NCBI RefSeq assembly: GCF_900172335.1
Contig: NZ_FWFX01000017.1
Span: 1 to 64,000, forward strand
Reading direction: 5' to 3'
Source of the DNA: Roseovarius albus
GTDB taxonomy: Bacteria > Pseudomonadota > Alphaproteobacteria > Rhodobacterales > Rhodobacteraceae
DNA: 64,000 bases
Positions 27,724-36,206 of this stretch are shown here, in pieces. The notes under the pieces were generated by a model. That model saw nothing but the letters and a program-made list of their open reading frames with translations, was not told the origin of the DNA and did not search any database. The translations under genes were made by a program, and so were the position numbers. Each line of letters begins with the position of its first letter. Position 1 is the stretch's first letter.

Positions 27724-27982
27724 ATATTTCGGAAAATCCTTTTAGGTTGTTGCCATTTTTGCGCCCTGCGTGGTTCCCACCCATGGCACATTCAATTTTG
27801 TTGTGTGCCACATTTTCGCAAGCGCAGGGAAAGCTCACTGCGTCCGTGAGCCTGTAATTGCCTATGTGGAAATGCTGCGAAGTGCACGAATGGTAGCAAT
27901 GCGGGCTGCGACCGCAGCATTGAGATGTAATGGCTAACGGCGGCAAAGGGCTGACAAGGGGAGGGGGAGGGTTCCAAACTTT
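27724..27982. other. Intergenic region with dispersed repeat
   Basis: About 260 bases after the SMC gene. It holds an inverted copy of the palindromic repeat (27875-27923) and the start of the 94-bp repeat. No gene is seen. Confidence 0.5.
27875..27923. repeat. Dispersed palindromic repeat, copy 2 (inverted)
   Basis: Read on the minus strand it contains TGCTGCGGTCGCAGCCCGC, a tract, then CATTCGTGCACTTCGC; this matches 35901-35941 closely and 17895-17934 more loosely. Confidence 0.65.
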
Positions 27983-28051
27983 TTACCTATTGCCGAGGAC
28001 CGGAGGGGGAGCCTTTTCTTGCAGAAAGTCAGAATTGAATAGAAAAAGCCA
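27958..28051. repeat. 94-bp repeat, copy 2
   Basis: Same length and orientation as 4623-4716; mismatches are confined to two blocks of 9-10 bases. It abuts and partly encodes the odd C-terminal tail of the truncated IS110 transposase frame. Confidence 0.8.
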
Positions 28052-28558
28052 CACGTCTTTAAGTGTTCTTAGAATAGCTGACGTCGTGATCGGCCCAATG
28101 CCAGGGATGCGCATTAATCTGCGTGCGCCTGTATTTGGCATGGCATGTTGTTCGATCATCTTCGAATAGCTGTCGATGCACGCGTTCAAGCCGATGAATT
28201 GGTAGTACTGTATGCCAAGCATGCCATTCGCAATCTTCAGCATCTCTGGTTGGTCGCCATTAAGGTGACGCTTCGCAAAAGCCGTCACTGCTTCGACCCC
28301 AATGGACAAAATGCGCCCAAACTCGCGCAAAAGGCTGCGGATCATGTTAGCTAGTTGGGTGCACTGTCGGACGGCTAAATCTCGAGTCCGGTGGATTGAG
28401 AGAATGGCCTGCGTTTCTTCAGTCTTGAGCTCGACAAAGCGCGTGGTCGGGCGACGGACCCCTTCACAGATTGCCTCGGCATCAACGGCGTCGTTCTCGC
28501 CGCGCTTTAAGTAGGGTTTGACGTAGCCAGAGGGCAAAAGTGCAAGAGGCCCGCGCAA
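27983..28558 (-). pseudogene. IS110-family transposase fragment
   Basis: A 191-residue frame with clear IS110 features: YVKPYLKRGENDAVDAEAI (the end of the DEDD domain), RPTTRFVELKTEETQAIL, HRTRDLAVRQCTQLANMIR and the HhH-like MRIPGIGPITTSAI. The N-terminal catalytic start is missing, and after TTSAI the family C-terminus is replaced by unrelated sequence running into the 94-bp repeat. It is therefore a relic cut at both ends, lying between the SMC operon and the envelope operon and marking a past rearrangement of the island. Confidence 0.85.
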
Positions 28559-28617
28559 TGAGCTTCATGATTGAAATTTTCACCTATTTGGGTTAGTGTT
28601 ATATAATATTATACTTA

Positions 28618-30702
28618 TTGGTTATTATTTTGGCCTTTTCGATAACTCTCGTTCCTGTGGCAATTTCGGCCCTTCGAAGCTTCGTAACCTTACGACGCCG
28701 AGTCGTTGAGATTCGGTATCTTCGGCACCTCGATGACCCCCTTCCGATTCTATTACCTGCGCCGTCAGAGCAAATTCTCTTTGACGAGGTGAACGACCCA
28801 ATCAGAATGAAGGACGCTTTTTCCGTCGACCCCGTTTATCGAGCCGCACTTGATGCTAGAGGGTTGACCAGTCAGTTCGACGCATTTCTTCAAAAAAAAG
28901 ATGCCAACACTGGAGAGGAACTCGAGCTTGAGCGCAGCCAGGACATGTTTTGGCGGTTCATGGCGCTATTCTATCAGATCGGTGGGCTGGCTGACCGATC
29001 GTCGAGCTCTGACATCGAAATCGACGAGGCGGGAATAGACTATTTCCTCGTTCGGTCCTCAGTTGAAACAGGCCAGCCGCAAGGAGTCAAAATCCTGCGG
29101 GCAGTCGCGGAAACTCTGGTTGATTTTCTCGGTAACAATGCCGGTGTTTTTCTTGCGAATTCGTCCTACAAACTAGTTATATCGACAATTCTGCGTGAGT
29201 TTGCTGCTCGATCAAACCTGGAAACTGACAGTTCGGTCCGTTTGCTGAAAACTCTTATGGGCACTGTTGCCGTTGCTGCGGCTGATCACGGCAAAGAGAT
29301 ATCTGAACACCCTGCGGCAACGGTTCTGTTCAATTCGCTCGGACGTGTTCGCGACAGTCATGGTGAAGACTTCGTCGCCCGCATTATTACGCATACCGGA
29401 TTTACGTCCGTCGTTTCGGACTGGCTGGCCGATCTGGCCACCGACCCTTTGATGGTCGATCTTGTGGCCGATCTGCGCGGGCTCGACGATGGAACCTACG
29501 ACCCGACAGACCCAACGACGCTTCCTGCAAATCTGCAGATGGTTCTGGGCGCGTTGACAAATACGGTTACCGTGATCGGAGACCATATCGGCTCTCGCGA
29601 TCCGCTGGATCGTGAAGACAGGTTCCGCGCCGTATTCGCGGCGGCGCTGACAGGGCTGAGCAGGAACTCGACCGCCCTGCTACATCAGGAATTTGACGGC
29701 GATCGGTTCATGGGGTCGCTGCTGGAGGCAGTGATTTCCACAATCGGAAGGACGGGCGCAATTCAGAATAACGATCTGATTGCGCCCCTATTCCTTGGTC
29801 TGTTGGATAACCTGTCCAATGTGGTGGCTAATCTGGGCCAGGACCGGACCCTGTCCCGTGCCGAAGAAATCCTCGAGGATTTTGCGGAACGGATCACCTC
29901 TGATGGTCTGCAGCAAACCCTTGCACAGGTCGAAAATCTGATCGGCGAGAAAGGCGCCCGTTTGCTGATTGCAGAGGTTTTTGCCGCTGCGCGTGCACGC
30001 GGGGACATTGGCGCGGACGGCGATATCGAGCGTCTTCACGACATTGCGGAGCTCATGTTTGACGAAATCCCCGGCCTGCTGACGCACGGATTGGACAAGG
30101 ACGAAGTACTGCGCCTTGTCAGTCGTGCTATGGCGCAAGTATCCCGTGAGGACACAGCCGACCGGTCGCTGATCATCAACCTTTTACCCTCGCTGGCCGA
30201 CCTGATAGAGGGTCTGAGCACGACCCGGGGTCACGTGGATGCCGGGACGATAGAAGCGATTTACGCGGTTCTTCTTGCCCGGTTCGAAACGGATGCGCCT
30301 GTCTGGCAAGACTTACAAGATGCCGAGCTTGCGCAAACGCTAATCGATACTGTTCGGGTGGTCTTGACGAGCGACGTGGTGCCGCCGCGCATTCCGACCG
30401 CGATTCTGGTGCAAATCGCCGAAGTGATGCTGAGCAAGCTCTCGTCTCATGGGATCACCCTCGGTGAGGTCGCGGGCGTGGCTGACGATCCGGCACAGCA
30501 TTTGCGGGACCTGACCGCTTCGGTGCTGAATCAGGCTGTACGGTCGGCGTTCGAACAATTGGGCCGCAACGCCGGCGGCAACGACATGCCCATCATCATC
30601 GATCGCCTGCTCGGACGCTCACTGGCCGGAGATACTCCGGCACCGCTGGCGGATGCGGAACTTGCCGATGCAGTACAGGCAATCATGGGGGATCTTGGTT
30701 AG
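28618..30702 (+). CDS. Large helical membrane-anchored protein, unknown, first gene of envelope operon
   Basis: A 694-residue protein from a TTG start. One N-terminal hydrophobic segment (residues ~2-20) is followed by a long, acidic, almost entirely helical body with repeated ~100-residue helical units (for example VLGALTNTVTVIGDHIG, FLGLLDNLSNVVANLG). I recognise no domain. The weak start 60 bases after an IS110 relic leaves open that the true N-terminus was lost. It is separated by 11 bases from a lipoprotein gene and belongs with the next three genes. Inner-membrane attachment with the body in one compartment is likely. Confidence 0.65.
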   Translation: MVIILAFSITLVPVAISALRSFVTLRRRVVEIRYLRHLDDPLPILLPAPSEQILFDEVNDPIRMKDAFSVDPVYRAALDARGLTSQFDAFLQKKDANTGEELELERSQDMFWRFMALFYQIGGLADRSSSSDIEIDEAGIDYFLVRSSVETGQPQGVKILRAVAETLVDFLGNNAGVFLANSSYKLVISTILREFAARSNLETDSSVRLLKTLMGTVAVAAADHGKEISEHPAATVLFNSLGRVRDSHGEDFVARIITHTGFTSVVSDWLADLATDPLMVDLVADLRGLDDGTYDPTDPTTLPANLQMVLGALTNTVTVIGDHIGSRDPLDREDRFRAVFAAALTGLSRNSTALLHQEFDGDRFMGSLLEAVISTIGRTGAIQNNDLIAPLFLGLLDNLSNVVANLGQDRTLSRAEEILEDFAERITSDGLQQTLAQVENLIGEKGARLLIAEVFAAARARGDIGADGDIERLHDIAELMFDEIPGLLTHGLDKDEVLRLVSRAMAQVSREDTADRSLIINLLPSLADLIEGLSTTRGHVDAGTIEAIYAVLLARFETDAPVWQDLQDAELAQTLIDTVRVVLTSDVVPPRIPTAILVQIAEVMLSKLSSHGITLGEVAGVADDPAQHLRDLTASVLNQAVRSAFEQLGRNAGGNDMPIIIDRLLGRSLAGDTPAPLADAELADAVQAIMGDLG

Positions 30703-30713
30703 GGAGGGAGACG

Positions 30714-31520
30714 ATGCTTCGGACTATCATCATGTTGTTGGGTGTTGTTGTGCTGGCCGCCTGCCCCGGTCCTGTTCCGGATCAGGCGGACCGCGCGCGC
30801 ATTACGCAGGTGCAGGAAACGTATGACAGTGAATTCCGCACCGCGGTTTCCACGCAGGAACTCGATGTCAAGCCCGGGAGTTTCCCCAAGACACTAAAGT
30901 TGATCCAGAACGGTGCCGAAAACGAACAGGTCGACAGCTTTTATACGCTGATTGAGGGCCTGATTTTCCTTCAAACCGGTCAACTGGGGCTGGCACAGGC
31001 CGTTGCACCCGAGATCACGGGGTCTACCAACAAACTCGCAACCGACGGCATCGCCTCACGAAATGTTGTGCTGGCCAGAAACTATGCGGATCTTGTCGGT
31101 ACGCGCGCTGATGTTGATACGTTGCGCAGTCTAGACCGCAACACGCTCGAGCAGCACACGCAGCGCGTTGCAATCGTCAAAGATATCGAAGCCAGAACTG
31201 CAAAGGTTACACGAAATTTATGTCGCCTCGGCGAGGCAGACGACGGCGCGGCTTTCGTTGCAGCGTACCAGGCAACCAGCCTGCTGGAAGCGGACAATGC
31301 CATGTCGCGCGCATGTGTGCCGGATATAACCGATGCCGAGGCATGCGGCCGTTTCCTCGGGCAGCGCCCACAGTTGAACGAGGCCCGCGATTTGATGGCT
31401 GCGTTTTCCGGCGATGCCGCCGAAGCCTCACAGATCGCGCAAACCCGCCGCAAGATTGAACAGGATATGAGCCAACGGGCCGGAGGCGCAGCTTTGCCGC
31501 CTCCGACCGATCCGTGCTGA
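30714..31520 (+). CDS. Predicted lipoprotein, unknown, envelope operon
   Basis: A 268-residue protein with a lipoprotein signal (TIIMLLGVVVLAAC, lipobox LAAC), so it is lipid-anchored on the periplasmic side. The mature part is helical with cysteines in NLCRLGEADD, RACVPD and EACGRF, and ends in a proline-rich PPPTDPC. A strong AGGGAGG ribosome site precedes the ATG. No family recognised. Confidence 0.75.
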   Translation: MLRTIIMLLGVVVLAACPGPVPDQADRARITQVQETYDSEFRTAVSTQELDVKPGSFPKTLKLIQNGAENEQVDSFYTLIEGLIFLQTGQLGLAQAVAPEITGSTNKLATDGIASRNVVLARNYADLVGTRADVDTLRSLDRNTLEQHTQRVAIVKDIEARTAKVTRNLCRLGEADDGAAFVAAYQATSLLEADNAMSRACVPDITDAEACGRFLGQRPQLNEARDLMAAFSGDAAEASQIAQTRRKIEQDMSQRAGGAALPPPTDPC

Positions 31521-31560
31521 GCGAACACCGGCGGTAGCCGGACAAAGGATAGGACACACC

Positions 31561-33591
31561 ATGCACACGCAAGCCGAGCTCAAAGAACAGATGTTCCAGC
31601 AAGCGCTGACGATGGTGGAATTCATCGTCGAGCGCGGCATCGAACGTGAATTGCCCGAGCCAGGCTTGATGGCGCTGCTCGATTTGCCGGAAGAGGACCG
31701 CGCAGAAATTCCGCTGGCCGACATTTTGCGGCTGAATCAGGCCCTGTCCGAGGTGGTGGCTCCGACCCTGCCGGAAACCATTCAGAAGATGGAGAAATGG
31801 AAGAACAACAAGAAGTATTGGATTCTGACACGTGTGGCACCGCTTCCGTCAATCGCCATTCTGATAGGGTTGACGATGTTCTTGCTGCTGGCGGTCGGAT
31901 TTGGACTATCCCAGCACAGTTACCGTCCGCTGCCGGATAGTTATATCCAGGCAGCCAACAAGGTTTACAATGACGGTGCAACCGTTGCCCCGAACGCGCA
32001 TCCCATTCAGAACGACGACGTTTCGGAATTCGGTGGATCAGAAGCTGACGCTTCGGGCGCCGACACGGACTCAGTGCCCTATTTCCAGCCTGTCATTAGA
32101 TATCTGCAAGGCAGATGCCGGTTCAGCGACGAACAGCTTACAGCGTCAGATCAAAATCTTAGCAACGAGAACGACAAAGTCAAAATCGATACTACGCTGC
32201 ACAAAATGCGCTCGGAATGCAAGGATTTACGCTTGCCGCTGATGTTGCGTATATACCTGTTTTTTGGCGCGCTCGGAATGCTGGGGGCGGCGTATTCATC
32301 AATCTACGATAGCTTCACATATGTCCGCGAAGGTCGCTATGACATGCGTCTGGCATCTACCTATTTCGTTCGCATCCTGCTTGGTGGCTTTTCTGGAGTT
32401 TTGTTGGCCGAACCTCTGAGCGCGTTTCTGGAACAAGGTGTGATCTCGTCGATTTTACTGGCATTCCTCGGCGGCTTCTCGGCCCAGCTTGTCTATGATC
32501 TGCTCACCAAGCTAGTGGATTCCGTGGGTAACATGTTCAGGGCCGATCGGCGCAAGGAAATGCAGGCCGCCCTTGCGCAAGCCGAGGTGAATGCGCGTGT
32601 CGTGGGCAGGAAGGAAGTAGCGGCAATACAAGGCAATCTGGCCCAAGCGTTTGAAGAAGCGCAAAACGAGCCCAACCCGGAGGCGAAGGCCAACAAGATG
32701 CAGTCTGCAGTTCTGCAGGTTCTTTCGGGCGCGGGCTCGAAGACGTCATCGAAGGATGCAAAGAGCACCGCCGAGCAGCTACCCACAAAAATCAAGGATA
32801 TGACGCTCTTACTGGACATCAGCGTGAAAGCTGCCGAAATCCTTCCCAGCGAGTTTAAAAAAGCAGGCACTGCGGCAAGGCAGGCCAGCGACCTTTTGAA
32901 CGCCGCACATCGAACGTTTGAGGAAGCGGATACACCCACTAGCCGCGCATCGGTACACACCGCGCTGACAAAGGCCCTTGCCGCGAACATCGCACCCAAG
33001 ATGATAACCGATGGCATAAAATCACTTGGCACCGTTCTGGCCGGCGACGACTTGAGCACAGTCGCCAAAACCGCATTGGCGGTCAGCTCGAGTTTAAATG
33101 CCGGGCAGATGGCACGCTGGCGCTATGTAGCCTACGGCGCAAAGGGTGCGGATATCAGCCTGTTGGAAAACCTTGATGCCGAAGACATCGAAGCGGGGCT
33201 TTCAACAACGTCAGGCGCCGAACTCAATTTGGCCGAGTTGCTGAGCCAATTGCGCGCCGGTGAAGGTGAAGCGTTTTTTGCGGATCACGCAGGGTCTTTC
33301 ACCAGCCGTGACGATTTTGGTCAACTGATTGCCGGTTGGTTGGACGTTACCGCCCGTGAGGCGCTCCAATCAGAACTTGCCGGGATTCTGGAGCGGCCCG
33401 GAGATGGGCGCCTGTCCCCGCAGGCCCTTATGTCCGCCCTTGAAAAGGTGGCAGGTGATTCCTCTGCCCGTGGTGGACTTCAGATGTTCGAAATTCTCGG
33501 CGCTGCAACCAGCGAATGCGAAGATCCCAAGGCGGCGCTGGCCCGACTTTTGACCATGGCGGAGAACTTCCTACATCAGGGGGTAGTATGA
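31561..33591 (+). CDS. Multi-pass membrane protein with long cytoplasmic tail, unknown, envelope operon
   Basis: A 676-residue protein. A helical N-terminal ~85 residues precede TM1 (LPSIAILIGLTMFLLLAVGF, ~96-115), then a ~100-residue loop, TM2 (IYLFFGALGMLGAAYSSIYD) and a hydrophobic hairpin (VRILLGGFSGVLLA ... SILLAFLGGFSAQLVYDLL). The last ~350 residues are charged, alanine-rich and helical, partly coiled coil. No domain recognised. It overlaps the start of the peptidoglycan hydrolase gene (ATGA), so the two are made together. Confidence 0.75.
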   Translation: MHTQAELKEQMFQQALTMVEFIVERGIERELPEPGLMALLDLPEEDRAEIPLADILRLNQALSEVVAPTLPETIQKMEKWKNNKKYWILTRVAPLPSIAILIGLTMFLLLAVGFGLSQHSYRPLPDSYIQAANKVYNDGATVAPNAHPIQNDDVSEFGGSEADASGADTDSVPYFQPVIRYLQGRCRFSDEQLTASDQNLSNENDKVKIDTTLHKMRSECKDLRLPLMLRIYLFFGALGMLGAAYSSIYDSFTYVREGRYDMRLASTYFVRILLGGFSGVLLAEPLSAFLEQGVISSILLAFLGGFSAQLVYDLLTKLVDSVGNMFRADRRKEMQAALAQAEVNARVVGRKEVAAIQGNLAQAFEEAQNEPNPEAKANKMQSAVLQVLSGAGSKTSSKDAKSTAEQLPTKIKDMTLLLDISVKAAEILPSEFKKAGTAARQASDLLNAAHRTFEEADTPTSRASVHTALTKALAANIAPKMITDGIKSLGTVLAGDDLSTVAKTALAVSSSLNAGQMARWRYVAYGAKGADISLLENLDAEDIEAGLSTTSGAELNLAELLSQLRAGEGEAFFADHAGSFTSRDDFGQLIAGWLDVTAREALQSELAGILERPGDGRLSPQALMSALEKVAGDSSARGGLQMFEILGAATSECEDPKAALARLLTMAENFLHQGVV

Positions 33592-35600
33592 TGAACGGGA
33601 AATTTAGTCGGAACCTGAAATACATCTTGCCGATGATGCAGGGCATCGATGTTCACGCGATTCAGACGGCGTTAATGCGCAAGGGAATCCTGCACCTTTC
33701 TGACGTTGACGGGTTGTTCGGTCCGGGAACCGAACGGGTCGTGAAACATTTTCAACGGCAGCGGGGTTTGGACCCGGATGGTATCGTGGGGAAAATCACT
33801 TTCGCTGCGCTTGAAGCCTCCGTCCCCCCTGCACAACAGCCGGGAGCGGAAACTGGCAGCACGACGCCTACCGCCGCGCATCGTGCCGTGCCTGCTAGTT
33901 GGATGCCCAAAGCCAGGATGAACAAGATCATATTGCACTGGACGGCCGGATCACATGAGCCAAATAGCCTGGACAAAAAGCACTATCACATTCTGATCGA
34001 CGGAGACGGAGAGCTGCATCGCGGCAACCACGCGATCAGCGCAAACGTACCGCCCCTGCGCAGCAAATCCTATGCCGCACACACCTTGAATTGTAACAGC
34101 CACTCGATCGGCGTGTCCTTGTGTGCGATGGGCGGAGATGTTCGCGAAAGCCCGTTTCGTCCCGGCCCCTTCCCAATCACAAGTGTGCAGTGGTCCACAC
34201 TTGCGCAGGTCGCTGCCGAGTTGTGCTTGCGCTATGACATTCCGGTCAGCCGCAAAACCGTGCTGGGACATGGAGAGGTGCAGAAAAACCTGAACATAAA
34301 ACAAAAAGGGAAGTGGGACCCTCTTGCCTTGCCCTGGGATCCTGACCGGCCGTACTCTGAAATCGGCGATCAGATGCGCGAAATGGTAGCGGATAATCTG
34401 GATGCCCTGAAAACCCCCAAACCCGTCGTCGATGATACCAACGAAGTCGAAGAGCCACCAACTGAGGTCATTACGTTAGACGGAACCGAGCTTGAAGGCG
34501 CTGCTATGGACGGCCGGACATGGATCAAACTGTCCGACCTTGCCGTCGAACGGAAATGGCCGGACTATTTCGTTAATCTCGATGAAGACATAGCGACGAT
34601 CACCGAACCATCACTTCGGTTCGAAGTCCTGAGAACGGCGGATGAAGGTGGTGCCGAAGTGATTTGGGTCGAAGCTGCTGACGTCAGTGAACGTCTTGGG
34701 TTGGCGATGCACGAAGCTGCGGATGGCAGCATCCATCTGAATTCAGTTGCGCAGGAGCAGGCCACCAAAACGGTGATTGTCAGGCGTGGACAGGTCCCGA
34801 CACAGATTGCCCGGATTCATCTTGGCGATGCCAGCAGATGGAAGGAACTGCGGACCAAAGATGGTCAGTTTTTGAACGAGCAGGTTGCCCGGCGTCTGCG
34901 AGTCGGACAGGTTCTGTTGTTGCCCGACGACAGTGAGACTGCAGGAGGCACTACACAACCCCAAAGCACCGGAACACCGTTGTCCAAAAAGGAAATCGGC
35001 GAGATCGCCAACAAGATAGCGAAGCTGGAAGGCGGTGGCGCGTCAATGCAGCAGAAGCGTCGTGTCGCGGTGGACGCTATTTTGGCTGCCTGCGTCAAAA
35101 ACAATGTTAATGACCTTTCGCATCAGGCCTATATTCTGGCGACGGCGTATCATGAAACCAATCTCGGTCAATTCATGGAAGAATTGTGGGGCCCGACCGC
35201 TGCGCAGCGCGGCTATGAAGGGCGCAGCGACCTTGGCAATTCGCAGAAGGGCGACGGGTTCAGATACCGCGGCCGAGGGTTCGTCCAAATCACCGGCCGC
35301 CACAACTATACTAAGTACGGAAAGCTCTTCAAAAGGGACTTCGTGAACAAGCCCGAGATGGTGGAGACGCCTATGATCGCGGCGGAAATACTTGTCCGAG
35401 GGATGAGCGAAATTGGTTTCACAGGGCGCGGATTGCTTGCGGATTTGGGACTAGATGGCGATTTTGATTGGTTCAATGCGCGGGGTCTGATTAATGGTGA
35501 CAGGAACCACGGGGGAGACAAAAGATACTCAGGGCTGAAGAAGGGTGAAGGAATTGCCCGGAAAGCCCGGCAATATCGCGACATCATCGCCACGGCTTAG
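33588..35600 (+). CDS. Multidomain peptidoglycan hydrolase (PG-binding, amidase, LysM-like, GH19-like)
   Basis: I start at ATG 33588, which overlaps the upstream stop, rather than at 33516. The 670-residue protein has in order: a peptidoglycan-binding domain (~15-80, LFGPGTERVVKHFQRQRGLD), an N-acetylmuramoyl-L-alanine amidase of type 2 (~105-265, ILHWTAGS, YHILIDGDGELHRG, LGHGEVQ), a linker, a LysM-like segment (~400-450, VRRGQVPTQIARIHLGD), and a chitinase/lysozyme-like GH19 domain (~480-665, YILATAYHETNLGQFME, RYRGRGFVQITGRHNY). It can cut both peptide and glycan bonds. It has no signal peptide, which is notable for an enzyme acting outside the membrane. Confidence 0.88.
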   Translation: MMNGKFSRNLKYILPMMQGIDVHAIQTALMRKGILHLSDVDGLFGPGTERVVKHFQRQRGLDPDGIVGKITFAALEASVPPAQQPGAETGSTTPTAAHRAVPASWMPKARMNKIILHWTAGSHEPNSLDKKHYHILIDGDGELHRGNHAISANVPPLRSKSYAAHTLNCNSHSIGVSLCAMGGDVRESPFRPGPFPITSVQWSTLAQVAAELCLRYDIPVSRKTVLGHGEVQKNLNIKQKGKWDPLALPWDPDRPYSEIGDQMREMVADNLDALKTPKPVVDDTNEVEEPPTEVITLDGTELEGAAMDGRTWIKLSDLAVERKWPDYFVNLDEDIATITEPSLRFEVLRTADEGGAEVIWVEAADVSERLGLAMHEAADGSIHLNSVAQEQATKTVIVRRGQVPTQIARIHLGDASRWKELRTKDGQFLNEQVARRLRVGQVLLLPDDSETAGGTTQPQSTGTPLSKKEIGEIANKIAKLEGGGASMQQKRRVAVDAILAACVKNNVNDLSHQAYILATAYHETNLGQFMEELWGPTAAQRGYEGRSDLGNSQKGDGFRYRGRGFVQITGRHNYTKYGKLFKRDFVNKPEMVETPMIAAEILVRGMSEIGFTGRGLLADLGLDGDFDWFNARGLINGDRNHGGDKRYSGLKKGEGIARKARQYRDIIATA

Positions 35601-36206
35601 GCGTCCGTCAGATCACATCAAGACTAACGCGTTTTGACTGAAGGCTCTGTTGCAGACTTTGAATTTGGATTGACGAGAGAGCCTGTGTCGGTGCCTGTTG
35701 CTGAAACAACGAGAAAGGATCAATCAAAAGACCATCGAAACACGGCGCTTGCTTCACCGCAAATCCGCCGCACAATTAAACCAACCAGATGAGCCAGGTC
35801 CTCTCTTAGATTAGGCTACCCGAAGGCCCAAAATCCATGACGGGGGACAAAAGTAAATCAATATCAGTGACGGCCCGGAGCTGCCTTTCGCCGGTCGGTC
35901 AATGTGCTGCGGTCGCAGCCCGCTTTGCGGTCATTCGCTGCAAGCGCAAGATATAGACGGGATCGAACCCACAGTCTGCGGGACAAAGCTGCCGGTTACC
36001 GCATCTCCGATCAATGCCCGCGATCAGAAGACAGAAATTAACCTCTCTTGTTAAAATTGATATGTGCATAGGTCGTCTTCTCGTATTTGATCTATCCTGC
36101 CAGCCAGTCGCGCGCTTCATCACGTGTACCATGCGGCGGCGCGTAATTTGATTTTTGCCCGGCATACGAGTATCCTGATCAAATATTATCTTAAAACGAA
36201 ATTTCC
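35601..36206. other. Intergenic region with repeat and possible IS remnant
   Basis: About 600 bases. GGCTCTGTTGCA near 35645 resembles the ends of some IS elements and is followed by ~200 bases of transposon-like but unreadable sequence; 35901-35941 is a copy of the palindromic repeat. No intact gene. Confidence 0.5.
35901..35941. repeat. Dispersed palindromic repeat, copy 3
   Basis: Contains GTGCTGCGGTCGCAGCCCGC followed by TTTGCGGTCATTCGCTGC; the inner CTGCGGTCGCAG is an imperfect palindrome. Compare 27875-27923 (inverted) and 17895-17934. Confidence 0.65.

Noticed and set aside
35640..35830. Possible IS end GGCTCTGTTGCA with transposon-like sequence
   Set aside because: Only one candidate end and no readable transposase; noted in the intergenic entry but not called as an element.
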